Positions 1 through 11,300 of a DNA stretch of 64,000 nucleotides are shown here, piece after piece. Numbering within the stretch: the first letter of the stretch is position 1; each line of letters starts with the position of its first letter. The stretch is from positions 124,001 to 188,000 of the forward strand of contig NZ_JAHZAA010000001.1 of NCBI RefSeq assembly GCF_019424165.1, in the 5' to 3' direction. The notes below the pieces were generated by a model. That model did not search any database. It was not told the DNA's origin and saw only the letters and a program-made list of their open reading frames with translations. The stretch is from Desulfovibrio sp. (GTDB lineage: Bacteria > Desulfobacterota > Desulfovibrionia > Desulfovibrionales > Desulfovibrionaceae). Position numbers and translations under genes: made by a program.

Positions 1-35
1 AAAAACCGGCCTTTTCCTTTTGAGGAAAGGGCCGG
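1..35 (-). terminator. Intrinsic terminator of the chemoreceptor gene
   Basis: Read on the minus strand, a GC-rich hairpin with arms CCGGCC and GGCCGG, extended by an inner TTTCCT/AGGAAA pairing, is followed by five T residues. It lies about 35 bases past the stop codon of the chemotaxis gene that ends at 68. Confidence 0.85.
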
Positions 36-67
36 GCGGTGTTTGACAGGTTGGGCCGCGGGGCGGA

Positions 68-1813
68 TCAGGCCCGCTTGAGGGAGTCGATTATCCGGGC
101 CAGTTCCTGGGCCTGGGCAGCCAGGTCGGAAACGGCCTTGCTGGCCTCACCCATGGCCTGGGCGGTTTCACCGGCAATGGTGTTGACGTGCTCCACAGAG
201 CGGGCGATTTCTTCAGATGAGGCTGACTGCTGCTCGCTGGCCGTGGCGATGCTGCGTACCTGATCGGCCGTCTGTTCGGCCAGGCCGAGGATTTCTTTCA
301 GCGCGTCGCCGCTGCGCAAGGAGAATTCTGTAGCCAGGTTTACCTTGTCCACCGCGGCATCCATGCGGCGCACACCATCATGGGAGCTTTCCTGAATGGC
401 GCGGATGGCCCTGCCCACATCCAGAGTGGAGGCCATGGTTTTTTCTGCCAGTTTACGCACTTCATCGGCCACCACGGCAAAGCCGCGCCCGGCATCTCCT
501 GCCCTGGCCGCTTCAATGGCCGCATTGAGGGCCAGCAGGTTTGTCTGGTCCGCGATGTCGGAAATGACAGTCATGATTTCGTTGATGGCCTGCGCATGCG
601 CGGAAAGTTCATCCATACTGGTTTTAAGGGCCATAGTGTCGCTTTGCACATCGCTGATGGCTGTCTGGCACTGTGAGGTTATCTGTTCGCCTTCGCGGGC
701 TTTCTGTTGCGTAGCGCCCGAAAGATCTGCTCCGGACGAGGCGTTTCTGGCGACCTCAAGCACGGTGACATTCATTTCTTCCACAGCGGTGGCCGTGTCT
801 GCAATGCGGCCTGCCTGCTGTGCCGCGCCATGAGAAGACTGCTCGATCTGGGCTGAAAGTTCTTCAGAAGCGGAGGCAATGATATTGACCACGCCTTCAA
901 GCTGGGCGGCGGCGTCAAGCAGGCCTTCGCGGCGGGCGTTTTCCGCCCTGGCCTGGGCTTCTTCAGCGGCATGCTGCGCTCCTGCGGCCTTTTCAGCGGC
1001 TTCCTGCGCCCGGCGCGATTCTTCCTGCGCACGCTCGATGTTTGCCTTCAGGGCGCTGACCATGGCTACAATGGCCTTGTACACGCCTTCTTTGGCGTTG
1101 CCGTCGTCCACATTGTAGTCACCCTGCACAACGCGGCCGGCAATGCTGTTGAGCTCGCCGGGGTCCTTGCCCAGCTGCTTGTGCGTGCTCCGTATGATGA
1201 GCACCACGGTAAGCGTGCCGGCGATAAGCCCGGCCGCAAGCAGAATGATGATCAGATTTTTCGATGTGGCGTACAGGTCATCGCATTCCTTGCTGGCCGC
1301 GTTGCTGCCCTCGGTGTTGATGCGTACCAGTGTTGCAAGGGATTCACGTCCCTGTTCATAAATCCCGCGGGACTGCACACGGAAAAGCTGCAGGGCCTGA
1401 TCCAGACTGTTGCTGTCAGCCATTTGTGTAATGCGGGAGCTGAGATCTGAATATTCCTTCCACTGCCGCGAAAAGGTTTCATACGCCTGGCGTTCCTGCG
1501 CAGAGCCGATAAGGGGTATGTACCGTGCGGCAATGGCAGAAAGGCTTTTTTGCGAGCTTTCCATGCGGGTTTTATATACCTGCCGGTACTCATCCGTTGG
1601 GGGTGTTGTGATGAACAGGGCTTCGGCCAGCCGGTAATCAGAGGCGATGATGTTAAGTTCCATGGCGCAACGTGTAGACGGTAGCCATTCGTAACTCAGC
1701 TCTGTTGAACCGCCATTGATTTTTGCCATTTGCACGAGACTGAATGTACCGAGAATGGCAATGAGCAGTAACAGGAATGCCGACATGAGTGAAAGCTTTA
1801 CTCCAAGCTTCAT
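68..1813 (-). CDS. Methyl-accepting chemotaxis protein (periplasmic four-helix sensor)
   Basis: Inner-membrane chemoreceptor of 581 residues that should signal through CheW/CheA to the flagellar motor. A first membrane segment lies at about residues 6-28. A roughly 160-residue periplasmic region of the four-helix-bundle type follows, then a second membrane segment near 190-212. A HAMP-like linker and a coiled coil rich in Ala, Glu and Gln lead to the signalling tip containing [20 protein letters not shown] and [17 protein letters not shown]. The ATG is preceded by GGGGGAACAA, an acceptable ribosome site. The gene stands alone. The ligand cannot be read from the sequence. The family call is secure because the hairpin tip is nearly invariant among chemoreceptors. 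Confidence 0.95.
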   Translation of the reverse strand: MKLGVKLSLMSAFLLLLIAILGTFSLVQMAKINGGSTELSYEWLPSTRCAMELNIIASDYRLAEALFITTPPTDEYRQVYKTRMESSQKSLSAIAARYIPLIGSAQERQAYETFSRQWKEYSDLSSRITQMADSNSLDQALQLFRVQSRGIYEQGRESLATLVRINTEGSNAASKECDDLYATSKNLIIILLAAGLIAGTLTVVLIIRSTHKQLGKDPGELNSIAGRVVQGDYNVDDGNAKEGVYKAIVAMVSALKANIERAQEESRRAQEAAEKAAGAQHAAEEAQARAENARREGLLDAAAQLEGVVNIIASASEELSAQIEQSSHGAAQQAGRIADTATAVEEMNVTVLEVARNASSGADLSGATQQKAREGEQITSQCQTAISDVQSDTMALKTSMDELSAHAQAINEIMTVISDIADQTNLLALNAAIEAARAGDAGRGFAVVADEVRKLAEKTMASTLDVGRAIRAIQESSHDGVRRMDAAVDKVNLATEFSLRSGDALKEILGLAEQTADQVRSIATASEQQSASSEEIARSVEHVNTIAGETAQAMGEASKAVSDLAAQAQELARIIDSLKRA

Positions 1814-2489
1814 TTGTTCCCCCGAATAGTGTGATAATAGCCTGTTTTTTTCTTATATCTGGCATAAAAATGAATGGTGCAGTTTTGTTTTTTCATGCAG
1901 TATTCTTTTTTATAAGCCGATATTTTATTGTGTATATAATTTTGGGGCAGATTTTTTGTGATGTTTATTATTGTTGTAGTCTATTATCGGAATAATTACT
2001 TCTAACTTATGGTTTGCATCAATATAAAAAATTGTGTTCAAAAAAATGTTTCAGTTGAGTGAAATAAAATAACTATATACATACAGTATTATTAAAAATA
2101 TAAACTTTATATTTATATATATTTTATCATTATAAAATATATAGTATGTTTTTTGTAGCAAAGTTTTTTTATGCCAATGTATATTTTGTGCTATGTGTAT
2201 GATGATATATTGGAAAGACCATGCTTTGTATTATAATGAGTGCGTGTTGGCCCGGTACGGGGCAGCACGGCATATGCCCTGCGTTCTCGGGAACTGTCCG
2301 GGCGTGGCAAGTGCAGCGTGTTGATAACGGGGCAGGAACGAAGAGAGGCGGGCGGAAAATAAAAAATGGCCGGAGGCATACTCCGGCCATTACGTGCAGG
2401 GGCGCGGCGGGCGGGCCGCCCCGTGCGTTCGCCATGAGGAAGGTGTGCTTCCCGCTACGGCGATTTTTTCAGGCACTCCGGCTTGCGAA
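1814..2489. other. AT-rich spacer without a supported gene
   Basis: The first 400 bases are far more AT-rich than the flanking genes, most strongly from about 1985 to 2220, and carry long A/T runs. A perfect 11-bp inverted repeat of ATATATTTTAT with a 4-base loop sits at 2117-2142. From about 2220 the composition returns to normal. Open frames here lack ribosome sites and recognisable protein sequence. The only other clear element is the ahcY-side terminator. Confidence 0.6.
2357..2390 (-). terminator. Intrinsic terminator downstream of ahcY
   Basis: On the minus strand a perfect 10-bp stem (ATGGCCGGAG with CTCCGGCCAT, 5-base loop) is followed by TTTTTTATTTT. It lies about 250 bases past the ahcY stop, beyond a structured repeat-like segment, and is the first canonical terminator in that direction. 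Confidence 0.8.
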
Positions 2490-2639
2490 CATTTTTCTGG
2501 TCGCAGGGCGACCTGAAAAACGGGCAGCAGCGCCATGCCTGCAAGACGAACCTGGCACAGCCGGTACGGCGAGGCAGGCTACGAACGAAAACAGCAGAGG
2601 TGTTTCGCCGTCAGGCAGTCATGTCAGAGTGAACATGCT

Positions 2640-2642
<3 letters not shown>
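2490..2642 (-). repeat. Degenerate copy of the structured TAGAGCA intergenic repeat
   Basis: Reading on the minus strand, the ahcY stop codon opens the motif TAGAGCATGTTCACTCTGA. This matches the edge of the better preserved repeats at 39371, 40382 and 56746. Inside is a hairpin at 2492-2520 with arms TTTTTC-GGTCGC and GCGACC-GAAAAA. The far edge is poorly conserved, so the lower limit is approximate. The assignment rests on the edge motif, the stop-codon position and the similar length. Confidence 0.45.
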
Positions 2643-4070
<1,428 letters not shown>

Positions 4071-4162
4071 CTATCCTTTGACATAGTATGTTTGTTTGCA
4101 TTGTGTCCGGATGCGCACCGTGGCGCCCCTGCTGCCCGGAAAACCCTGCGGCCTTGCGGCGT

Positions 4163-5086
4163 TCAGCGGGCCTCGGCAGTAAGCAGGAACAGCGTCAGCC
4201 CACGGTCCACCGGCTGCTTTGTACAGGAAACCGTGCGAAAGCCCACGGCATCAAGGTCTGTGGCCAGCCCGCTTTCTTCAAAGCCGAGCCAGCGGTCGCC
4301 ATAGCGGTTGCGCATGGTTTCATCTGTATGGCGCAGAAAGTCCGCCACAAAAAGGCGGCCGCCCGGAGCCATGATGCGGTGTATTTCGCGCAGGCCCTCA
4401 ATGGGTTCTGAAAGATGGTGCAACACAAGGTTGATGCAGGCAAAGTTCGCTTCGTGGTCGCGCAGGGGCAAATGGCTCAACTCGCCGATTCGCAGGGAAA
4501 CCCTGTCTGCCGAGAGGTCTTCGGGCGTAAAGCGGCGACGGCAGATTTCGAGCATGCGGGCCGAGCCGTCCACACCGATGACGCCCCGCGCCAGCGGCAG
4601 CATGCGGGCCAGCACCGCGCCCGTGCCGCATCCAAGATCCACGGCCATGCCGCAGTTTGCAGGGATGGCCGCGCACACGGCGTCAGGCAGGTCAAAAGAG
4701 CCCAGAACCTCACGGTTCAGTTCGTCCCAGTCTTCAGCAATGGCATTGAAAAACTGCCGGGTTTTCAGCGCGCGCTCTTCCAGCATCTGGGCGGCCATGT
4801 TCAGGTCTGCCCGCATGGCTGCATCGGCCTGCACAAAAGGCATGGCAGCGCGCAGGAACTCCCGTTCTTCGCCCGAGCGGGGAACCGCATAAAAAACCCA
4901 GAGGCCATCGCGCCGCGAGGTGAGCAGCCCGGCCTCGGTGAGAATTTTCAGGTGGCGGGATACACGCGACTGCCCCATATCAAGGATGCGCACCAGTTCG
5001 TTGACCGACAGCTCGTAATGCAGCAAGATGTGCACAAGGCGAAGCCGTGTTTCGTCAGAAAGTGCTTTGAAGTAAAGAAGTGCCAT
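4163..5086 (-). CDS. sahR: SahR-like ArsR regulator fused to a SAM-dependent methyltransferase domain
   Basis: A 307-residue two-domain protein. Residues 1-90 form an ArsR winged helix (SDETRLRLVHILLHYELSVN, then a recognition segment around QSRVSRHLKILTEAGL). No CxC metal-binding motif is visible in the helix that carries one in metal-sensing ArsR proteins. Residues about 110-300 form a class I methyltransferase fold with VDLGCGTGAVLARML and a later post-motif LREIHRIMAPGGRLFVADFL. This architecture beside ahcY matches SahR, the SAH-responsive regulator of the SAM cycle described in Desulfovibrio. In that family the methyltransferase domain is thought to bind SAH. The gene name is inferred from architecture and neighbourhood. 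It likely represses its own operon. Confidence 0.85.
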   Translation of the reverse strand: MALLYFKALSDETRLRLVHILLHYELSVNELVRILDMGQSRVSRHLKILTEAGLLTSRRDGLWVFYAVPRSGEEREFLRAAMPFVQADAAMRADLNMAAQMLEERALKTRQFFNAIAEDWDELNREVLGSFDLPDAVCAAIPANCGMAVDLGCGTGAVLARMLPLARGVIGVDGSARMLEICRRRFTPEDLSADRVSLRIGELSHLPLRDHEANFACINLVLHHLSEPIEGLREIHRIMAPGGRLFVADFLRHTDETMRNRYGDRWLGFEESGLATDLDAVGFRTVSCTKQPVDRGLTLFLLTAEAR

Positions 5087-5229
5087 ATGTTTTTCCGTAG
5101 TAAATCAATTTATGCTGATGCAAGTATCAAGTTATCCGCATATGGTCAACAAGGCCGTGGGGCCTGCCCCGATGTTGCGGAACACGACTTCCATCAATAA
5201 TCCAGATATGTTACAGTGGTATCTTGCCT
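5087..5229. promoter_or_regulatory. Divergent control region of sahR-ahcY with TGAT/ATCA half-sites
   Basis: Between the sahR-like gene and the divergent DUF721 gene lie closely spaced half-sites: ATCAA at 5104, TGAT at 5116 and ATCAA at 5126. These resemble an ArsR-type operator made of short inverted arms. A TTGACC element (minus strand, 5146-5151) could be the -35 of the sahR promoter. This is an inference from spacing and neighbourhood; I cannot confirm the match to the published SahR motif. Confidence 0.45.
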
Positions 5230-5760
5230 ATGTATCCCAGAGTTTTTCGTAAAAAAGACAAAAATGCCGAGCCTGTAGCCGCAGGTACGGTGCTTGCGTC
5301 GGTGCTGGCCGGCCTTGGCGTGGAGCCGGGGCAGGCGCAAGCCCGCCATCGTCTTGCCCACCTATGGGAAAACTGGAGTATGGTGATGGGGCCGGATCTC
5401 GGCATGCTGGCGCGCCCCCTGGGTCATCACAGGGATTTGCTGCTCATCGGGGCGGAGGATGCCATGCTGGCCCAGGAACTGCATCTCATGAGCGGCGAAC
5501 TGCTGGAGCGGGCCAATGCTTTTATGGAAGAGCCTTTTTTCGGCGGCATAAAAGTTTCTTTGCTTATGGGCAAACCCGGTCTGGATGTGACGGCCTGTAA
5601 ACCCCTGCCCGAAGAGGAGCAGGGCTGGCGTGCGCCCCGCCGGCGCATGCCTGAACCTGTGCATGCCAACGGCGCTTTTCTCGGGCGTATGGACCCGTCC
5701 TCTCCGGTGGCCCGGGCCTACGCGCGCTTTGCGGAAAAAGCAGGGCGTGGCGGAGTTTGA
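5230..5760 (+). CDS. DUF721 (DciA-like) protein
   Basis: A 176-residue protein of the DUF721 family. The conserved core runs from about residue 15 to 100 and includes LAHLWENWSMVMGPDLGMLA and a later segment LLLIGAEDAMLAQELHLMSG, the usual pattern of a short nucleic-acid-associated domain. Some members (DciA) load the replicative helicase in bacteria lacking DnaC. The C-terminal 70 residues are Pro/Arg-rich and not conserved to my eye. The frame opens with TTG at 5224, but ATG at 5230 is the likelier start; no strong ribosome site is visible for either. The gene is divergent from sahR and followed by a terminator. The exact role is uncertain. Confidence 0.75.
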   Translation: MYPRVFRKKDKNAEPVAAGTVLASVLAGLGVEPGQAQARHRLAHLWENWSMVMGPDLGMLARPLGHHRDLLLIGAEDAMLAQELHLMSGELLERANAFMEEPFFGGIKVSLLMGKPGLDVTACKPLPEEEQGWRAPRRRMPEPVHANGAFLGRMDPSSPVARAYARFAEKAGRGGV

Positions 5761-5889
5761 TTCTTATGATGTCCTGTAAAAACAGATAAGTACGGATATG
5801 ACCGCAATGCGGCACAGCAGGGGATTGCGCCGTTGACGCCGCGCCGCACTGTACGCCAGCGATATCCATGCCATGTGTTTTCCTGCTTT

Positions 5890-5919
5890 CCGCAGTCTTT
5901 GGGCTGCGGTCTTTTTTTT
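5890..5919 (+). terminator. Intrinsic terminator after the DUF721 gene
   Basis: A CCGCAG/CTGCGG stem with an 8-base loop is followed by TCTTTTTTTT on the plus strand. Confidence 0.8.
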
Positions 5920-6184
5920 GTACTCCCCTTGCAGCAAGCTGTATTTCTCGTGTGTCGGGCATGTCGTGGCAAAAATGCCGGTTTGCCCTTTGCAGCGGTC
6001 TCGGCCGTTCCGTTTTTTGCTGCACCCGGCTTGTACTGTCCAGACAAGGCGTTACGCGAAACTGTGTGGCGAACCGCAAGGCTGTTCCACGAATATATGT
6101 TATATGTTTTTCTTATATATCAACATGATATGGTAATATAGGTTTTTTTGTTCATGCGATTTTGTTGTTTACTTGCTGCTGTTA

Positions 6185-6214
6185 TTGACAAGCATTTGTG
6201 TGCAATGCTAGCTT
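6185..6214 (+). promoter_or_regulatory. Sigma-70-type promoter candidate for the small gene at 6273
   Basis: A perfect -35 hexamer TTGACA is at 6185-6190. A weak -10, TAGCTT, follows after 18 bases at 6209-6214. The spacing and the position about 60 bases before the ribosome site are reasonable; the -10 matches only half of the consensus. Confidence 0.45.
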
Positions 6215-6272
6215 CCATAAAGCGCAGCCCTCTGGCGCGCATAGTAGCGGGCAAGAGCACGCGGAGGATGGA

Positions 6273-6650
6273 ATGAACGTGCAGAAATCTATGGAAGACA
6301 TTTGTCTGAAGCACGACAACGGCGGCGATTTCAGCTTTCGTGGTCGGCTTTTTTCTGAGTGCTCGTGGTATGACGAGGCTCTTGGCATGCTCACCCGTCA
6401 AAAGCTTTATGTGACCGACACCAACGACCAGGTGTATTATATCGTGCGTTCCTCCGGTCAGGAGCGCAGCCGCCATGCGTACCGCCTTGCCGTGCGCGGC
6501 GACAATTGCATCATTCATAACGGCATGGCCGAAATGTCCCTGCAGTTCGATATGCTTATGTTGGCCGTACGGGGTCTTTGCGGGCTTGAGGCGGGCGCAA
6601 CGCCCACGCTCTCAATGGTGGAAGAAATGCTCAAGGCTGCCAATGCCTGA
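6273..6650 (+). CDS. Small protein of unknown function
   Basis: A 125-residue soluble protein that I do not recognise. The ATG at 6273 is chosen because GGAGG lies 5 bases upstream at 6263-6267; the longer open frame starting at 6198 has no ribosome site. It is mixed alpha/beta in appearance, without a signal peptide, membrane segment or cysteine motif. A central stretch reads KLYVTDTNDQVYYIVRSSGQ and the C-terminal half looks helical (SLQFDMLMLAVRGL). It has its own promoter candidate and terminator, so it is probably monocistronic. Coding character and translation signals are good; function is open. Confidence 0.75.
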   Translation: MNVQKSMEDICLKHDNGGDFSFRGRLFSECSWYDEALGMLTRQKLYVTDTNDQVYYIVRSSGQERSRHAYRLAVRGDNCIIHNGMAEMSLQFDMLMLAVRGLCGLEAGATPTLSMVEEMLKAANA

Positions 6651-6672
6651 GCAGGTAAATTCCCGATAAAAT

Positions 6673-6701
6673 AAAGGGCGGTCTTGTCAGGCCGCCCTTT
6701 T
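6673..6701. terminator. Bidirectional intrinsic terminator
   Basis: The stem AAAGGGCGG/CCGCCCTTT has T-rich flanks on both sides (TTTT on plus, TTTATTTTAT on minus). It can end the plus-strand gene at 6650 and the minus-strand membrane gene whose stop is at 6898. Confidence 0.8.
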
Positions 6702-6897
6702 GCGTTCTTGTTGTCTGCTCTGCTGTTGATGTGTTTTTTCAGGCGGGGCGGGCTGTCGGGCGTATTGCCGTTCTGTGGAAAGCCCTGCGCGCAATGGCGG
6801 CCTTGCGCCTTGCCATCTTCGTAATAAAAACCCTGCCGGCGCGCTGTGTTGCAAGGTTTACAGGTATGAACCAGGGGCTGCTGCAAGCGCCAGATGC

Positions 6898-7803
6898 CTA
6901 GTCTGTGGTTTCTGGCAGGGCAGGCTGGTTTTGTTCCTGTGCGGAGTCCGACGGGGGCGGGGGCGTAAAGTAGTTGGTCACCCAGGTAAGGGCCAGAACA
7001 AATACCGCGGCAAAAAGACCGATGACCGGGCTCCACAGCGGGGCAGCGGAGAGGGCCAGCCGCATGAGCAGAGTGCCGATAACAAAGCCCGAGTTGCGAA
7101 ACACCGCATGAAAGGCGGGCATGTAGCGCTGGGCAATAAGCACCATGGTGATGTCTGAAAAGATCAGGATGGTATACAGGGTTTCAAAAAAGTTCTGATC
7201 GCCGCCCGTGGTGACAAAAAGGGCGAGATCGCGCAGTGCCGTACCCACAAAGATGATAAAAAGCGCCAGCGCCAGCAGTTTTTTGCTCATGACATAGCGC
7301 ATGCGCATATCCGGTGACTGGATGAAATGCATATGGCGACGCGCAATGCGTTTGTACAGTCCAAGGCAAAGATAGACCAGCAGAGCGCCTGTGCCGGATA
7401 TGGCGATGTAGAGCACAGGCGTCATGTCACCCGCAACGCTGACCGGTTCCGGCAGGTGGGCCAGCTCCTTGAAGGCGTTTCGCAGCAGAATGAGGGTGAG
7501 AATCTCAAACTGCTTGCCCATGGACTGGGACAGGGAACTGGGGATGATGAAAACAAGGCTCATGACCTCCAGTACCAGTATGAGTGTGAAGGCCAGATGT
7601 ATGGCGTAAAAATGGCTGACGGGCGTTACCACGGCCAGCCAGGGCGGCAGCATTGCCTGGCGGTTCAGCTCCACCCCCAGCAAGGCCAGCAGGTAGACCC
7701 AGAGAATGAGAAGCGCTACGCGCCGTTGGGTGGCGGCACGTTCCCAGCTATGGTGCAGCCAGTCAAATACGTCTGTCAGCGGTTGTAGTTTCTCAATAAA
7801 CAT
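6898..7803 (-). CDS. Polytopic membrane protein of unknown function
   Basis: A 301-residue inner-membrane protein with about seven predicted hydrophobic segments. Examples are VALLILWVYLLALLGVEL near residue 30, FYAIHLAFTLILVLEVMSLV near 65, ALALFIIFVGTALRDLALFV near 180, and VIGLFAAVFVLALTWVTNYF near 265. The last 25 residues form a Pro/Ser/Glu-rich tail. The start at 7803 is preferred over the longer frame from 8007 because a GGAG site precedes it and a promoter sits at 7857-7884, which lies inside the longer reading. I recognise no family; no transporter or enzyme motif is evident. Confidence 0.75.
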   Translation of the reverse strand: MFIEKLQPLTDVFDWLHHSWERAATQRRVALLILWVYLLALLGVELNRQAMLPPWLAVVTPVSHFYAIHLAFTLILVLEVMSLVFIIPSSLSQSMGKQFEILTLILLRNAFKELAHLPEPVSVAGDMTPVLYIAISGTGALLVYLCLGLYKRIARRHMHFIQSPDMRMRYVMSKKLLALALFIIFVGTALRDLALFVTTGGDQNFFETLYTILIFSDITMVLIAQRYMPAFHAVFRNSGFVIGTLLMRLALSAAPLWSPVIGLFAAVFVLALTWVTNYFTPPPPSDSAQEQNQPALPETTD

Positions 7804-8342
7804 GCGTGCAGCACTCCGTCGTGTAGCTGGGGGCAACTGCGCGCCCCGGCCGGAAAAGCATATCCACACATGGCCAAATGTCAAAGACGGTCTTATGTCA
7901 TATGGGTGACCGCAGCATGGCATGACGGAGCAATTGCACATGCCTGGCGCAACCCGGCGGGATGGGCCGCTGTTATGCATCCTGCTGTTGCGGGCGAGAA
8001 ACCTCAAGGCCTAGGGCATGCCCGCCCCGGCGTTGGGCAGCGCAGATGAAAAGCAGGTCCGTCTTCATCCGCCAGCTTCACCCGCCATGCGTTACTCCAG
8101 CGGCTGACGCTGCTCCGTGGCCTTGGGCGCACGGTTTGCCCCGGGGCAGGATTTATGGGCGGCAGTCCTGGTGTTTTTATGCGGCTGTGCAGGGTCGGAC
8201 CATTCCGCTGACACTGTGAAAGAACGGCATTTTTTGTACCCCTTGCCTTCCGGGCATATTGAACGTAGAAAAAGGGCTTCCCATATAACCCGCTGTCTGT
8301 CATTGTTATAGATTACATCAGCGCTCATGAGGTTAGAACGCC
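7804..8342. other. Divergent spacer between the membrane gene and the FAD/Fe-S dehydrogenase
   Basis: It contains the minus-strand promoter at 7857-7884 and presumably the promoter of the large oxidoreductase; a TATAAC at 8284-8289 is a weak -10 candidate. Reading frames inside lack ribosome sites and look like noise. I see no tRNA or riboswitch fold. Confidence 0.5.
7857..7884 (-). promoter_or_regulatory. Sigma-70-type promoter for the membrane protein gene
   Basis: On the minus strand TTGACA (7879-7884) and TATGCT (7857-7862) are separated by 16 bases, about 55 bases before the chosen ATG. Confidence 0.55.
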
Positions 8343-11300
8343 ATGCCCCATAAGGGTCCGCATATCTCCATTTCTCCTGATTATGTGGTGAATCGTATTC
8401 TGCGCATCAATATTGACGACTTTGCCGAATGGCCCGAGTCTGTGCGCAACCTTGCCATTGCCATCGCAGAAGAACTTTTTCTGGTGGCCTACAACCCCTT
8501 TATCGATGCGGATACCGTGCGCAGCAGTGTGCGCGGCAGCTTCGAAAAGGAATCTGTCTCTCTGGCACATTATTATGCCACGGCCATAGGTGAAGGCATT
8601 ACCATGTTCTGGTCGGCCCATGAGGCCGAAATGGAGTTCAGGGAAAAGCTCATCAACGCCCTGGGCGACGTCCTGCCTGCGGAGTGCATCCTGACCAATC
8701 CGGGCGCGTTGGTGGAGTCCGCCACAGACGCCACGGACCTGCGCATGGAGCTGCCCCTTCTGGTGGTGGAGCCTGATACCACAGAGCAGGTGGCCGAGCT
8801 TGTCAGGCTTGCCAATGACATGAAATTCGCCCTTATCCCGCGAGGCGGGGGATCGGGCATGACGGGCGGGGCCGTACCCGCGCGCAAGCGTACCCTTATC
8901 GTGAGCCTCACACGCCTTACCCGCGTGGACCCCATTGATATGGAAAACATGTCGGTCACCTGTGAGGCCGGAGCCATCACCCAGACCGTCATCAGTGCCG
9001 TGGACGCCGCAGGCGCGCTTTTTTCCGTAGACCCGGCCTCCAAGCAGGCCTCGTCCATCGGCGGCAATATTTCTGAAAATGCGGGCGGGCCAATGGCCTT
9101 TGAATACGGCACCACGCTGGACAACCTGCTGTGGTGGCGCATGGTGACCCCTACGGGTGAGATCATCACCGTAGAGCGTGAAAATCACCCCCGCCACAAG
9201 ATACTGCCTCATGAAACCGCTGTTTTTGTGATCAAGGACGTCAGCGGCGGTGTGCGCAATGTGGTGCATCTGCGCGGCGACGAAATCCGGCTGCCGGGCC
9301 TTGGCAAAGACGTGACCAACAAGGCCCTGGGCGGTCTGCCCGGCATGCAGAAAGAAGGGGTGGACGGCATTATCACCGAAGCCTCTTTTATTGTGCATCC
9401 CAAGCCCCGGCACAGCCGGGTGATGGTGCTGGAATTTTTCGGCCGTTCAATGCATCCGGCCGCCGTGGTGGTGCGCGAGCTGGTGGCCCTGCGCAACCGT
9501 ATCCGCGAAGAGGGCGATTACGCGCATCTTTCGGCTATGGAAGAGTTTAACGCCAAGTACGTGCAGGCCATCGAATACAAGCGCAAGTCCGAAAAATACG
9601 ACGGCGCGCCCATTTCCGTCATCATCCTTCAGGTGGACGGCGATGACCCCTATCTGCTGGATACCTGTGTGGGCGACATTGTAAGCGTGGTCGAACAGCA
9701 GGAAAACGTGGATATCATCGTGGCCGCCGATGACAAGGAAGGCGAGCGCTTCTGGGAAGACCGCCACAAGCTTTCGGCCATCGCCAAGCGCACCTCCGGC
9801 TTCAAGCTCAATGAAGACGTGGTTATTCCTATGGAGCGCATACCCGATTTCGCGCTCTTTCTTGAGCAGATAAATCTGGAATGCACGGCCGCATCTTACC
9901 GCCATGCCCTGCAGGAAGTGGGGCGCCTGCCCGGCTTTCCTATGGAAGACAAGGACTTCAACCGGGAATTTTCGCAGGCATCCAAGGCCGCTTCGGGCGA
10001 TGTTGCCGCCGCGGATGTCTCGGATATGGAAATGGCCGAGCGGGCCGAGGTCTTTCTTGAAAGCCTGAAAGAAAAATATCCGCACCTTGCCAAAAAAATC
10101 AGCAAGATACGCGATTATATGGAAGCCAGCCGCATTGTGGTCGCCAGCCACATGCACGCCGGCGACGGCAACTGCCATGTGAATATTCCTGTGAACTCCA
10201 ACGATGCCCACATGCTGGAAGAAGCCGAAGAAGTCGCGGCCCGCGTCATGGCTGAATGCCAGGAAATGGGCGGCGAGGTTTCGGGCGAGCACGGCATCGG
10301 CATTACCAAGATAGCCTTTTTCAGCAAGGAAAAAATGGACGCCCTGCGCGCGTTCAAGGAACGTGTGGACCCGCGCGACGTCATGAACCCGGCCAAGCTC
10401 GTCTATCGTGACCTGCCCGTGCGGCCCTTCACGTTTTCATTCAACCGCCTTATCCGCGACATCCGCGAGAGCGGCCTGCCGGACAAGGACAAGCTCATCC
10501 ACCTGCTCACCTCCATTCAGGTGTGCACGCGCTGCGGCAAGTGCAAGCAGGTATGCTCCATGTGCTATCCCGAGCGCTCCATGCAGTATCACCCGCGCAA
10601 CAAGAATATGGTGATGGGCATGCTGCTTGAGGCCGTTTATTACAGCCAGGTCAACAAGGGCCGCATAGACGACCGCCTGCTCAAGTGGATGCGCGACCTT
10701 GTGGAGCACTGCACGGCCTGTGGCCGCTGCATGGCCAACTGCCCGGTGAAGATTCCCTCCGGCGAGGTGGCCCTTACCCTGCGCGCCCTGCTGGAGCACG
10801 AAGGCGCCAGCGGGCATCCCATCAAGGGCCGCGCCCTGGAATGGCTTGTGCGCGATATCGCCCACCGCGCGCCCAAGGCGGCCAAGGTGGCCTCGCTGGG
10901 CCAGAAGATGCAGAACAAGTTTCTTGGCTTTATCCCCGCTGTGTGGAAGCGCCGCATGCAAAGCCCGCTTTTTTCCGGGCGGGGGCCAAAGATGGGCTAT
11001 ACCAACCTGTACGAATCGCTCAAGCTGCACAGGGGGGCGGTGTTTACCCCGGCAGAGCCTGCGCCGGGTATGCCGCTTGCCCTGTATTTTCCGGGCTGTG
11101 GCGGCGCGCTCTTTTATGACCGCATCGGCACTTCTTCCATCATGCTGCTGCTCAAAGCGGGTTTTGCCGTGGCTGTGCCGCCCAGGCACATGTGCTGCGG
11201 GTTTCCGTTGCTTGCTGCCGGTATGGATACGGCCTTTGAAGACAATATGGCCCAGAACAGGCAATACCTTGCCTCCATGCTGCGCAGCCTGGCCAAACAG

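Larger units (their letters stand above)
5761..6272. other. Gene-free spacer with terminator and promoter
   Basis: It contains the terminator of the DUF721 gene and, near its right end, a sigma-70-like promoter for the next small gene. Open frames across 5833-6141 on the plus strand have no convincing start or protein character. The segment 6070-6200 is locally AT-rich. Confidence 0.6.

Noticed and set aside
1985..2220. AT-rich island as a replication origin
   Set aside because: No cluster of DnaA boxes and no dnaA, dnaN or gyr genes nearby.
5833..6141. 102-codon plus-strand frame after the DUF721 gene
   Set aside because: It runs through the intrinsic terminator at 5890-5919 and lacks a ribosome site.
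7962..8219. Cys/Arg-rich short frame ahead of the FAD/Fe-S gene
   Set aside because: No start signal; composition is that of random GC-rich DNA.
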